Shown here: piece by piece, positions 39,448-46,336 of the stretch
Numbering within the stretch: position 1 is the first letter of the stretch
Layout of the letters: every line of letters begins with the position of its first letter
Assembly: GCA_964649415.1 (NCBI GenBank)
Contig: CAZYSK010000045.1
Location: 1-46,336 of the forward strand
Direction of reading: 5' to 3'
Source of the DNA: CAZYSK01 sp964649415
GTDB lineage: Bacteria; Chloroflexota; Anaerolineae; B4-G1
DNA length: 46,336 bases
Program-made: the position numbers and the translations under genes
The notes under the pieces: generated by a model
Databases searched by the model: none
What the model was told of the DNA's origin: nothing
Seen by the model: the letters and a program-made list of their open reading frames with translations, nothing else

Positions 39448-40458
39448 TTACCACCACGGCAGGAAGAAAGTCTGAGTCGTGTCCGTCAGAGTCGTGTTTG
39501 ACGGACCGTCGATATACGTCACAGTCACGTCAACTACCACCCGCCGCCCAGGCGTTGATGGAAGGATCTCAAAGCTCGCGCTGGTGAAGCCACTTGCATT
39601 CGTGGGCGTGAAATCGACAGGCGCATCGCCTGACTGGTAGTGAATAACGGCGCTGACGGCCGCACCTTGCACCGGCTCCTGAAACTGATCCGTGATATAC
39701 ACAAACACAGTCTGAACGCCCTGCCGGCCGGTGATGACATTTCGCACTGAAGCGCTGACATTCAGCCGCGTCACCCTGGGTTTCTGAGGTTCCGACGGAG
39801 GCTCTCCCCCGCCCGTTGCCGGTGGAAGGGGACCCTGCACCCCCGAAGGCACACCAAATCGCTCGATGTACATCTCCCCCAGGTTGGTCAACTGCATCTG
39901 CGGGCCAGAGTGATTCTCTGGATGCCACTCCATCCGCGCGCGCTGGAAGTACTGAACGATGTACCCATCCTCGTACATGAACTCCGAGCGGGGATAGCCA
40001 AAGATATCCAGGCCGCCCTTCCCGCGGAAGTACTCCAGAAATGCATAAGAGACCACGTGCCCGGTCTCGGGGAAGTAATGGTGGAGATTGCTGTTGAAAG
40101 CAGGGATCTGTTCAGGCGCAGCCTTGGGAAATGAATAGTTCAGCTCATCGGCCAGCAGTCCGAGCTGCACCTTGTAGGGATCTGCGTTGTTCGGATGCAA
40201 CTCCATCCGCGTGCGCTGGAAATACTGCACCATGCGCTGCTGGCGGGGATCTTCGAAGGCCTCCGTCAAGGGATAGCCGAAGACCTCAAGTGCTCCCCGT
40301 GTCTGGAAGAATTGGAGGAATTCCTCGCAGACATGGTGACCAGTTTCCGGGAAGTACTCGCAGTTGCCACCCTGGGCCTGGGAACTCGCGGCAGATACGC
40401 TGCCGAAAAGCACGGCAGCGCTCACAGCCACTACCCAGAGAATCCGTCGCCCCTTCAC
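39448..40458 (-). CDS. Secreted LGFP-like repeat protein with Ig-like domain
   Basis: Exported protein of 336 residues. A signal peptide (about 1-29, ending SSQAQG) precedes two repeats of about 85-90 residues (residues about 35-115 and 125-205). Each runs CEYFPETGH or HYFPETGH, then FLQFF or FLEYF, GG/GA-LxxFGYP, ED-xx-VQYFQRxRMExHPEN, QLxxLG; this LGFP-like pattern is common in Chloroflexota extracellular proteins. A Pro/Gly linker leads to an Ig-like domain (about 235-336, TRLNVSASVRNVITGRQGV and TNASGFTSASF), resembling a bacterial Ig domain. It is presumably a surface or secreted binding protein; no catalytic residues were found. It has its own promoter and terminator. Confidence 0.85.
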   Translation of the reverse strand: MKGRRILWVVAVSAAVLFGSVSAASSQAQGGNCEYFPETGHHVCEEFLQFFQTRGALEVFGYPLTEAFEDPRQQRMVQYFQRTRMELHPNNADPYKVQLGLLADELNYSFPKAAPEQIPAFNSNLHHYFPETGHVVSYAFLEYFRGKGGLDIFGYPRSEFMYEDGYIVQYFQRARMEWHPENHSGPQMQLTNLGEMYIERFGVPSGVQGPLPPATGGGEPPSEPQKPRVTRLNVSASVRNVITGRQGVQTVFVYITDQFQEPVQGAAVSAVIHYQSGDAPVDFTPTNASGFTSASFEILPSTPGRRVVVDVTVTYIDGPSNTTLTDTTQTFFLPWW

Positions 40459-40526
40459 CTATCCCCCCCCACGCGTTTCCCTTTCACGATTTGCACGCCC
40501 GCCAAAGGTCTTTTCGTCGCATCTTG

Positions 40527-40555
40527 ATTGTACTGCACGTCGACCGCGTCGTCAA
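40527..40555 (-). promoter_or_regulatory. Promoter of the LGFP-repeat gene
   Basis: On the minus strand TTGACG (40550-40555), a 17-base spacer and TACAAT (40527-40532), about 70 bases before the start codon at 40458. Confidence 0.8.
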
Positions 40556-40578
40556 TAGGATTTTGGTACTAAATCCTA
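40556..40578. promoter_or_regulatory. Inverted repeat next to the -35, candidate operator
   Basis: TAGGATTT-TGGTACT-AAATCCTA, perfect 8-bp arms with a seven-base spacer, directly abutting the -35 hexamer of the LGFP-gene promoter. It is AT-rich in a GC-rich genome. A regulator site is plausible; it could also be a weak terminator for lysS. Confidence 0.45.
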
Positions 40579-40610
40579 AGGAAATGCTAAGAAACTGCCA
40601 GAACCCTGGA

Positions 40611-42107
40611 CTACTCCTTCGCGCGTAAGTGCGGGAAGAGGATGACCTCGCGAATCGTCGCATTGTCCGTGAGAAGCATTACCAAGCGATCCACACCCAT
40701 CCCAAAGCCCCCGTTGGGCGGCATACCGTATTTCATCGCCCGCAAGTAGTCCTCGTCCATAGGATGGGACTCCTCCTCATCAGGTGCGTAGAGCCGCCCC
40801 ATCTCCAGGAACCTCTGCTCTTGATCGAAGGGGTCGTTCAGCTCCGTGAAGGCGTTCCCCATCTCCAGGCCCCCGATGAAGTACTCGAAACGCTCAACGT
40901 GGGTTGGATCGCCTGGCTTGGCTTTTGCCAGGGGAGAGATATCGCGTGGGTAATCCGTGATGAACGTCGGCTGGATCAACGTTGGCTCCACGGCTCCCAA
41001 GAGCCCTTTATCGATCAGGTACCCCCAGGTCGCGCCTGGTCTCACCTGCAGTCCCTTGTCCTGCATCGCAGCAGCCAATTCCTCGGCTGTAGGGTACTCC
41101 AGGTAGTCAATCCCGGTCACCTCCAGGGCAGCATCGCGCAGCGTAACCCGTCGCCAGGGAGGACTGAGGTCAATCTCGTGGCCCTGGTAGTGAATCGCCG
41201 GGCTGCCCAGCACCTCTTCAGCTACGTAGGCAGTCATCTGCTCACAGTACGCCATCACATCGCGATAATCCCAGTAAGCGGCGTAGAATTCTAGCTGGGT
41301 GAATTCGGGGTTGTGCTTGTAGGAAACACCCTCGTTGCGGAAATCATGCCCGATCTCATAGACCCTCTCGTACATCCCCACCAGGAGCCGCTTCAGATAC
41401 AGCTCGAATGAGATGCGCAGGTACAGATCCTGATGCAGTTGCTCGTGATGGGTAGTAAACGGATGGGCCGCCGCCCCCCCATAGACCGGTTGGAGCGTCG
41501 GCGTCTCCACCTCCAGAAACCCGTGATCCTCCATGAAGCGACGCAGCGCGCTGATCGTACGGGCGCGTATTCGGAAGACCTCACGGACATGTGGATTGGA
41601 GGCCAGGTCGGCGTAACGCTGCCGGTACCGCTCCTCCACGTCGGAAAACGCCGCGTAGCGCACCTGCTCGCCGTCCACTTCCTTCTCCTTGACGACGGGC
41701 AGCGGGCTGACCGCCTTGGCCAGCATGCGCACCTGCTCTACGAGCACACTGGGCTCGCCGGTACGCGTGCGCATCAACGTGCCCTCCGCGCCGACGAAAT
41801 CGCCCAGGTCGAAGTCACGCTTGAACGTCTCGTAGGCTTCCTCACCTGCGTTCTGGACGCGGAGAAAGAGCTGAATCGTCCCGCTGCCATCATCGATGTG
41901 CGCGAAAGTCACCTTCCCCATCGCACGCACGCTGCGCAGCCGCCCCGCCACAGCGACCCGAAGGCCCTCCTCGCCTGCCTCAAGCGCGGCGAGTGCGTCG
42001 GCCAGACTGTGCGTGCGCGTGACGCGATGGGGATAGGGGTCGACTCCGCTGGCACGCAGACGTTCCAGCTTCTCCACACGCTGCCGTTCTAGCTCGGTGA
42101 GTTCCAT
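40611..42107 (-). CDS. lysS: Lysyl-tRNA synthetase, class II
   Basis: Class II LysRS of 498 residues that charges tRNA-Lys. The N-terminal OB-fold anticodon-binding domain (about 55-150: VAVAGRLRSVRAMGKVTFAHIDDGSGTIQLFL) is followed by the catalytic core with motif 2 (FRNEGVSYKHNPEFTQLEFY) and motif 3 (GFGMGVDRLVMLLTDNATIREVILFP). Family signatures and length are complete. Two adjacent ATG codons (42110 and 42107) follow GGGAGGT; the second has the better spacing. It lies 134 bases after greA on the same strand, so the two may be co-transcribed. Confidence 0.95.
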   Translation of the reverse strand: MELTELERQRVEKLERLRASGVDPYPHRVTRTHSLADALAALEAGEEGLRVAVAGRLRSVRAMGKVTFAHIDDGSGTIQLFLRVQNAGEEAYETFKRDFDLGDFVGAEGTLMRTRTGEPSVLVEQVRMLAKAVSPLPVVKEKEVDGEQVRYAAFSDVEERYRQRYADLASNPHVREVFRIRARTISALRRFMEDHGFLEVETPTLQPVYGGAAAHPFTTHHEQLHQDLYLRISFELYLKRLLVGMYERVYEIGHDFRNEGVSYKHNPEFTQLEFYAAYWDYRDVMAYCEQMTAYVAEEVLGSPAIHYQGHEIDLSPPWRRVTLRDAALEVTGIDYLEYPTAEELAAAMQDKGLQVRPGATWGYLIDKGLLGAVEPTLIQPTFITDYPRDISPLAKAKPGDPTHVERFEYFIGGLEMGNAFTELNDPFDQEQRFLEMGRLYAPDEEESHPMDEDYLRAMKYGMPPNGGFGMGVDRLVMLLTDNATIREVILFPHLRAKE

Positions 42108-42241
42108 CATACCTCCCGTGCCCGCCACGCCTTGCATCCAGGCCATATCATAGAAGTACCCACGCTCACCACCTCTCCGGGTTGCGCGTGGGCAACGGAC
42201 GCGCGATCAACGCCCGCGTTGTCTTGCATGGATTCATCAGA

Positions 42242-42709
42242 CTATTGAATGCCCACGATCACGAACTCCAACTCACCATCTGGCGCGTTGACCACAGCTT
42301 TCTCCCCCACCTTGCGCCCGATCAAAGCCTGGCCAAGAGGAGATTCGTTGGAGATCAGCCCATTGCTCGGATCGGCCTCGGCTGACCCGACGACATGGTA
42401 CGTCTCCTGCGGGCCATCTCCCTCCACGACAGTGACGCGGCTCCCCACGCCAACCGTGTCGCGAGGCCCAGTATCCTCAATGATGACGGCATTGCGCAGC
42501 GTATTCTCCAACATCAGAATACGCCCTTCGACGAAGGCTTGTTCGTTGCGCGCGTCCTCCAACTCCGCGTTCTCGAGGATGTCGCCCTCCTCCAGAGCGT
42601 CGTGGAGTCGCCGCGCCACCTCCTGACGCCGGACCGTACGCAGGTGTATCAGGTCCTGCTCCAGCTTCTCGTGTCCTGCACGTGTCAGAAATGTCTGCTG
42701 CTTGTTCAT
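42242..42709 (-). CDS. greA: Transcription elongation factor GreA
   Basis: GreA-type transcript cleavage factor of 155 residues that binds in the RNA polymerase secondary channel and rescues backtracked complexes. The N-terminal coiled coil carries the tip acidic residues in EEGDILENAELEDARNEQ (family: EEGDLSENAEY); the C-terminal FKBP-like domain ends with ISNESPLGQALIGRKVGEKAVVNAPDG. It appears complete. ATG 42709 is preceded by AGGGATGAGTG. It has an unusually long leader (about 320 bases) starting at a predicted promoter near 43040 and containing an early terminator at 42921-42950, so expression may be attenuated. Confidence 0.95.
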   Translation of the reverse strand: MNKQQTFLTRAGHEKLEQDLIHLRTVRRQEVARRLHDALEEGDILENAELEDARNEQAFVEGRILMLENTLRNAVIIEDTGPRDTVGVGSRVTVVEGDGPQETYHVVGSAEADPSNGLISNESPLGQALIGRKVGEKAVVNAPDGELEFVIVGIQ

Positions 42710-42920
42710 TCACTCATCCCTGATGAAAGCAGGCGCCCAATCCCTCTCGCCAGTTCACAGCGAAACCCCACCATGCTTGCCTCCAAAGTGCTGGAGGAGC
42801 AGAGCAGGCTACTATGTGGCAGAGGCAAATGAACGCCCGAGTACAAGATGCAGCTAAAACGACCACTCAGCTTGCTGCCAGCCAATACGGGAAGAGGCCC
42901 CCTTTGGCCAAGAGAACGTG

Positions 42921-42950
42921 AAAAAAGAAATGCCCCACAGCGCAGCGGGG
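42921..42950 (-). terminator. Early terminator in the greA leader
   Basis: On the minus strand CCCCGC-TGCGCT-GTGGGG (42933-42950, one G-U pair) is followed by CA and TTTCTTTTTT (42921-42930). It lies about 110 bases after the predicted greA transcription start and about 210 bases before the greA ATG, so it would yield a short RNA or attenuate greA. Confidence 0.65.
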
Positions 42951-43037
42951 TTGATACGAAAGAGCGACAACGTACAATCGCCAGCTTCAAGTTGTGCTTG
43001 GTTCCGACGATCAAGCTCCAGGAGTTATAGCGGGCGA

Positions 43038-43065
43038 ATTATAACGCAAAGTCAGGAATTTGTAA
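43038..43065 (-). promoter_or_regulatory. Promoter of greA leader
   Basis: Read on the minus strand: TTACAA (43060-43065), 16-base spacer, TATAAT (43038-43043). The -35 hexamer is the same six base pairs that serve the serS promoter in the other direction. Confidence 0.6.
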
Positions 43066-43088
43066 AGTCAAAAGCCATGTGCTATAAT
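43060..43088 (+). promoter_or_regulatory. Promoter of serS
   Basis: TTGTAA (43060-43065), 17-base spacer, TATAAT (43083-43088) with extended -10 TGC. It gives a leader of about 105 bases before the serS ATG. Confidence 0.75.
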
Positions 43089-43104
43089 CACCGCACGATG
43101 GGCC

Positions 43105-43131
43105 GCCCCCTCGTCCTGGAGGACAGGGGGC
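43105..43131 (+). promoter_or_regulatory. Hairpin in serS leader
   Basis: GCCCCCT, bulged C, GTCC, loop TGGA, GGAC, AGGGGGC: an 11-bp stem starting about 10 bases after the predicted transcript start. No T-tract follows, so it is not a simple terminator; it may stabilise the mRNA or regulate it. Confidence 0.55.
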
Positions 43132-43198
43132 CTTGATTGTATATCACATCCAGAGCAGACACCAAGCCCAGGAGCACCCAGAGGAGACCCACAAGCCC

Positions 43199-44470
43199 AT
43201 GCTAGACATCGCACACATTCGGGAAAAGCCTCAGGAAGTCAAACAAGCGCTACCCACACTGAACGCTGATCCCAGCCAGATAGACCACATCCTGTCGCTG
43301 GACGCGCAGAGGCGTGAGTTGCTCACGGAGGTCGAAGCACTCAGAGCTGAGCGCAACCGCGTCTCCAAGACAATCAGCCGAATCAAAGACAAGTCCGAGA
43401 GAGAGAGTCTCATCGCCGAGATGCGACAGGTGGGAGATCGTATCGCCAGTCTCGAGGAGAAGCTCCATCAGGTCGAGCCTGACCTCGAGGCGGCCATGCT
43501 TGCGATACCCAATCTGCCACACGCCAGTGTACCCGTCGGCCCAGACGACACCCACAACGTCGTCGTGGATCAGTGGGGGGAGATGCCGGAGTTCGACTTC
43601 GAGCCTGTCCCCCACTGGGACCTGGGGCCAGAACTGGGGATCATCGACTTCGAACGCGGCGTGAAGCTCTCCGGCAGCCGCTTCTACGTGCTTCGCGGGG
43701 CCGGAGCGCGCCTGCAGCGCGCGCTCATCGCCTGGATGCTCGACGTACACACTCGCGAACACGGCTACACGGAGATCTACCCACCCTACATCGTCAAGGA
43801 ACAGTGCATGTGGGGCGCGGGGCAGATGCCCAAGTTCGCCGACAACATCTACCGCGACGTCGAAGACGATTTGTGGCTGATTGGAACGGCTGAGATCCCG
43901 CTGACCAACCTGCACCGGGACGAGATCCTCAGTGCCGACGCCTTGCCCCTGCGCTACGTCGCATACAGCGCCTGCTTCCGCCGCGAGAAGATGAGCGCCG
44001 GGCGCGACGTACGCGGCATCAAGCGCGGGCACCAATTCGACAAGGTCGAGATGTACAAGTTCACCACTCCAGAGACCAGCTACGACGAATTGGAGAAACT
44101 GGTCGCGGACGGGATCGATATCTGCAGCCGCCTCGGCCTTCCCCATCGCCTGATCCAGATGTGCACCGGCGACCTGGGCTTCGTCGCGGCCAAGAAGTAC
44201 GACATCGAGATCTGGGCACCTGGCTGCGGAGAATGGCTGGAAGTGAGCAGTCTGAGCAACTGTGAGACATTCCAGGCTCGGCGGGCGAACGTGCGCTACC
44301 GCCCAGAACCAGGCGCCAAACCACAGTTCGTCCACACACTGAACGGCTCCGGCCTGGCGCTGCCTCGGACCATGATCGCGATCATGGAGAACTACCAGCA
44401 GGCAGACGGCAGCATCGTAGTGCCCAAGGTGCTCCGCCCGTGGATGGGTGGCATCGAGATCATTACGTGA
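43199..44470 (+). CDS. serS: Seryl-tRNA synthetase
   Basis: Class II SerRS of 423 residues that charges tRNA-Ser. The N-terminal long coiled coil (about 25-105: LRAERNRVSKTISRIKDKSERE) binds the long variable arm of tRNA-Ser. The catalytic core includes the SerRS block AEIPLTNLHRDEIL, motif 2 CFRREKMSAGRDVRGIKRGHQFDKVEMYKF, the EVSSLSNCETFQARRANVRYR block and motif 3 LNGSGLALPRTMIAIMENYQ. Full length. The ATG at 43199 follows GAGGAGA. Two tRNA-Ser genes lie 120-340 bases downstream on the same strand. Confidence 0.96.
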   Translation: MLDIAHIREKPQEVKQALPTLNADPSQIDHILSLDAQRRELLTEVEALRAERNRVSKTISRIKDKSERESLIAEMRQVGDRIASLEEKLHQVEPDLEAAMLAIPNLPHASVPVGPDDTHNVVVDQWGEMPEFDFEPVPHWDLGPELGIIDFERGVKLSGSRFYVLRGAGARLQRALIAWMLDVHTREHGYTEIYPPYIVKEQCMWGAGQMPKFADNIYRDVEDDLWLIGTAEIPLTNLHRDEILSADALPLRYVAYSACFRREKMSAGRDVRGIKRGHQFDKVEMYKFTTPETSYDELEKLVADGIDICSRLGLPHRLIQMCTGDLGFVAAKKYDIEIWAPGCGEWLEVSSLSNCETFQARRANVRYRPEPGAKPQFVHTLNGSGLALPRTMIAIMENYQQADGSIVVPKVLRPWMGGIEIIT

Positions 44471-44510
44471 GGTGACCGGCACTTGAAGAGTCCCAAAGTG
44501 CCGGTCACCT
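44470..44510. repeat. 15-bp inverted repeat after serS
   Basis: AGGTGACCGGCACTT (44470-44484) and AAGTGCCGGTCACCT (44496-44510), perfect 15-bp arms around an 11-base loop, beginning at the last base of the serS stop codon. There is no T-tract. It may act as a 3' end stabiliser or be a dispersed palindrome. Confidence 0.8.
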
Positions 44511-44526
44511 GAACGGCTACGGCTGA

Positions 44527-44555
44527 TTGACAGTTCCCCCCTGGCGTGGTAGAAT
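44527..44555 (+). promoter_or_regulatory. Promoter of the tRNA-Ser genes
   Basis: Perfect TTGACA (44527-44532), 17-base spacer, TAGAAT (44550-44555) with extended -10 TGG. This is the strongest-looking promoter in the window, as expected for stable RNA. Confidence 0.85.
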
Positions 44556-44589
44556 CCAGTGCGCCAGAGGGGGGATCATCCTCGGAAAC

Positions 44590-44679
44590 GGAGGGATGGC
44601 CGAGTGGACGAAGGCGACGGTCTTGAAAACCGTTGTGGCCGAAAGGTCACCGAGGGTTCGAATCCCTCTCCCTCCGCCA
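44590..44679 (+). tRNA. tRNA-Ser (TGA anticodon)
   Basis: Acceptor GGAGGGA (44590-44596) pairs with TCCCTCC (44669-44675); discriminator G and encoded CCA follow (44676-44679). The anticodon arm ACGGT/ACCGT holds loop CTTGAAA, anticodon TGA. A long variable arm (class II tRNA) and T-arm GAGGG-TTCGAAT-CCCTC are present. It reads UCA and probably other UCN codons. Confidence 0.96.
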
Positions 44680-44713
44680 TGTAGCATTCATGACAGCGGA
44701 ATAGCGCCTATTC

Positions 44714-44806
44714 GGGGAGGTGCCAGAGTGGCTGATTGGGGCCGCCTGCTAAGCGGTTGTGGGGTTAATAGCTCCACCCAGGGTTCGAATCCCTGCCTCC
44801 CCGCCA
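44714..44806 (+). tRNA. tRNA-Ser (GCT anticodon)
   Basis: Acceptor GGGGAGG (44714-44720) pairs with CCTCCCC (44796-44802); discriminator G and encoded CCA (44803-44806). Anticodon loop CTGCTAA, anticodon GCT, reading AGC/AGU. The long variable arm (TGTGGGGTTAATAGCTCCACC region) and T-arm CAGGG-TTCGAAT-CCCTG confirm a class II serine tRNA. Confidence 0.96.
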
Positions 44807-44833
44807 GAGCTGTATGCTAGGTGCTGGATTCTG

Positions 44834-44888
44834 GATGCTGGATACTGGACGGCAGTCGAGTACAATCTGGCATCAAGTATCCAGCATC
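44834..44888. repeat. Inverted repeat with GCTGGAT-type units
   Basis: GATGCTGGATACT (44834-44846) and AGTATCCAGCATC (44876-44888) are perfect 13-bp arms. The left side also contains tandem GCTGGATTCT/GCTGGATACT units. Confidence 0.7.
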
Positions 44889-44899
44889 ACGCGATTTTG

Positions 44900-44936
44900 C
44901 GCTCTCCGTCTCGGGCCGCCGAGAGACCGGAGAGCG
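44900..44936 (+). terminator. Hairpin after tRNA-Ser genes, possible terminator
   Basis: CGCTCTCCG (44900-44908) pairs with CGGAGAGCG (44928-44936), with TCTCGG/CCGAGA inside. A short TTTT follows after five bases. It could end the tRNA transcript or form the leader hairpin of the next gene. Confidence 0.45.
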
Positions 44937-45012
44937 TACCGTTTTCCATACTCTCCTCTCACACCAGGTCGCCAACAACGCCAAAGATGATAACGAAACC
45001 AGGAGGTGCCAG

Positions 45013-46336
45013 ATGAGAATGTCGCGCGTCTTGATCGTCCTGTGTCTGCTGTGGATCGTCCTGGCGGGCTGTGGACCGCCTGAAGCGCCCTCCCCGGAGG
45101 AGTGGGAGGAACCGGCCACGCCTGCGCAGGAGATCTTGCCCACCGCCAGTTCTGAGGGGGCACTGCCCTCAGCGGATGACACTGCGGCAGAAGCAGCGAA
45201 CACAGACTTGCCCACCTCCCGTCCTGAAGATGCGCTGCCATCGCCGCTGTGCTCGGACCCTCAACCGCCCTTGATCACCAATCTCGACGTGCGCAAACCG
45301 CCCACCTTGACCGAACCCCGGCCCCGCTCGCCCTTCCGCGACCCGGTCTTCGGCACCTGCCTGGTCCGCGTCACGGATCGCGACGCGGACCTCTCGCCGG
45401 ACGACCCCTCGGCCGGCCTGAAGAACGAGTACGCCCGCGTGCAGTCCTTCAACGCCGATGGCAGCTACATCCTGGTGCGCAGCATCGAGGCAGAGTGGTA
45501 TCTGTACGACGCCGCCTCCCTCCAGCCCATGACACAACTGCCGCTGGGCGCAGAACCACGCTGGGATGCTAAAGACCCCCACCTGATCTATTACACCGAC
45601 GAAACCCGCCTGATGGCCTACGACGTGGGGACCGGGCAGTCCACCCTGATCCACGAGTTTGCGGACGATTTCCCTGGGCAATCGATCACGGCGGTGTGGA
45701 CGCACTACGAGGGCCGGCCCTCGATGGACAGCCGCTACTGGGGTCTGGTGGCGGAAGACGAGGAGTGGCTGCCCGTGGGCTTCGTGGTGTACGACCGCGA
45801 GACCGACCAGGTGACGGTGCGCGACGTGCGCGCCGTGCCGGGCATCGAGGACGACGTGGATCACGTGACCATCAGCCCGCTGGGGACCTATTTCCTGGCC
45901 TCCTTCGACCGCTATTGCGAGCAGGGGCAGCTCGGCGACGACGCGCATCCGTGCGGCTTGATGGTCTACGACCACGATTTGGGCAACGGGCGGAGCCTGT
46001 TGCGCGTGATCGGGCACTACGACGCGGCGCTGGACGCTCAGGGGCGCGAGGTGATCGTCTACCAGGACATCGACACCGATCACGTCGCCACGCTCGATCT
46101 GGAGAGTGGCGCGGTCACCCCGCTGTGGCCCATCGACTTCTCGCATACACCCATCGGCCTGCACTTCTCGGGGTTGGCCTACCAGCGGCCCGGCTGGGCA
46201 CTGGTGTCCACGTACAGCGGGGGCTATCCAGACGCGTTCACGTGGATGGACGACCAGGTATTCGCCGTCGAGTTGAAGGCGGGCGGGCGCGTCGTGCGGT
46301 TGGCGCACACCCACTCGATGGTGGACGAGGAGATGG
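45013..46336 (+). CDS. Beta-propeller-like lipoprotein, 3' end outside window
   Basis: Frame open from ATG 45013 to the window end (441 codons); the start has AGGAGG about 7 bases upstream. The N-terminus MRMSRVLIVLCLLWIVLAGC is a lipoprotein signal with Cys20. After an acidic, low-complexity linker (about 25-80), repeated blade-like blocks appear: RVQSFNADGSYILVRS, PRWDAKDPHLIYYTDETRLMAYDVGTGQ, VTISPLGTYFLASFD, LMVYDHDLG and VIVYQDIDTDHVATLDLESG. These resemble TolB/WD40-like or oligogalacturonate-lyase-like propellers ending in an HTHS motif. It probably sits on the outer face of the membrane. Function is unknown. Confidence 0.85.
   Translation, partial: MRMSRVLIVLCLLWIVLAGCGPPEAPSPEEWEEPATPAQEILPTASSEGALPSADDTAAEAANTDLPTSRPEDALPSPLCSDPQPPLITNLDVRKPPTLTEPRPRSPFRDPVFGTCLVRVTDRDADLSPDDPSAGLKNEYARVQSFNADGSYILVRSIEAEWYLYDAASLQPMTQLPLGAEPRWDAKDPHLIYYTDETRLMAYDVGTGQSTLIHEFADDFPGQSITAVWTHYEGRPSMDSRYWGLVAEDEEWLPVGFVVYDRETDQVTVRDVRAVPGIEDDVDHVTISPLGTYFLASFDRYCEQGQLGDDAHPCGLMVYDHDLGNGRSLLRVIGHYDAALDAQGREVIVYQDIDTDHVATLDLESGAVTPLWPIDFSHTPIGLHFSGLAYQRPGWALVSTYSGGYPDAFTWMDDQVFAVELKAGGRVVRLAHTHSMVDEEM

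Larger units (their letters stand above)
42710..43198. other. greA/serS divergent control region
   Basis: No convincing gene. A 102-codon frame on the minus strand (42706-43014) starts with TTG and runs through a terminator, so it is rejected. The region holds two divergent promoters sharing a -35, the greA leader with its early terminator, and the serS leader with a strong hairpin. Confidence 0.7.

Noticed and set aside
42706..43014. 102-codon minus-strand frame upstream of greA
   Set aside because: TTG start, poor ribosome site, passes straight through a Rho-independent terminator and overlaps the greA start; better explained as greA leader RNA.
43089..43198. T-box riboswitch before serS
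   Set aside because: The leader is only about 105 bases and no T-box sequence or terminator/antiterminator pair is visible, only one hairpin.

Overview
The window is GC-rich and densely coded. Features common in Chloroflexota genomes, especially Anaerolineae-like lineages, are present: secreted proteins with Pro/Thr-rich linkers, LGFP-like 'FPETGH…FGYP' repeats, GAF-cyclases, DUF433/DUF5615 toxin-antitoxin pairs and many short intergenic mini-repeats. The phylum is inferred from protein style only; there is no rRNA in the window. Several clean sigma-70-type promoters with 16-17 bp spacers, and Shine-Dalgarno sites, are readable on both strands.

Layout. (1) 1-4.2 kb: the 3' part of a large PLD/SNF2-type helicase gene, probably a defence gene cut by the left edge, then a DUF433/DUF5615 toxin-antitoxin pair and a frameshifted third small gene. 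(2) 4.2-12.8 kb, plus strand: a PASTA lipoprotein, a fused [4Fe-4S] L-serine dehydratase carrying what look like in-frame palindromic insertions, a GPH-type sugar transporter lacking its first helices, a large unrecognised protein, and an alpha/beta hydrolase fused to a cyclic-nucleotide-binding domain. (3) 12.8-18.7 kb, minus strand: a URO-D-family methyltransferase-like protein, a GAF-adenylate cyclase and a membrane histidine kinase, separated by repeats. (4) 18.8-24.0 kb, minus strand: a probable four-gene glycan operon (GH2, Gfo/Idh/MocA dehydrogenase, YdjC/ChbG deacetylase, unknown TIM-barrel-like protein) behind one good promoter. (5) 24.0-29.2 kb, minus strand: a second histidine kinase, a GH3/ANL-family adenylating-enzyme homologue and a SAM methyltransferase. 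(6) 29.3-39.4 kb, plus strand: leuC-leuD-like dehydratase subunits, an anchored esterase, GH38 alpha-mannosidase, a GpsA-like dehydrogenase, a XerC/D recombinase, purine nucleoside phosphorylase and a membrane protein. (7) 39.4-42.7 kb, minus strand: an LGFP-repeat secreted protein, lysS and greA. (8) 43.0-46.3 kb, plus strand: serS, two tRNA-Ser genes and the start of a beta-propeller-like lipoprotein.

How it fits together. Regions 4 and 6 hold glycan-degrading functions (GH2, GH38, deacetylase, sugar dehydrogenase). Region 3 makes cAMP next to a hydrolase with an intact-looking cAMP pocket. Region 8 groups seryl-tRNA synthetase with two of its tRNAs. The most unusual structure is not a gene: a family of small modular palindromes (43-bp units with exchangeable cores, a GCGCCAT-type hairpin, a 118-bp element with inverted termini, and 7-8 bp minisatellites) is scattered through intergenic DNA and enters the serine dehydratase reading frame without breaking it. 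A second unusual point is the greA/serS intergenic region, where two divergent promoters appear to share one -35 hexamer and the greA leader contains an early terminator.
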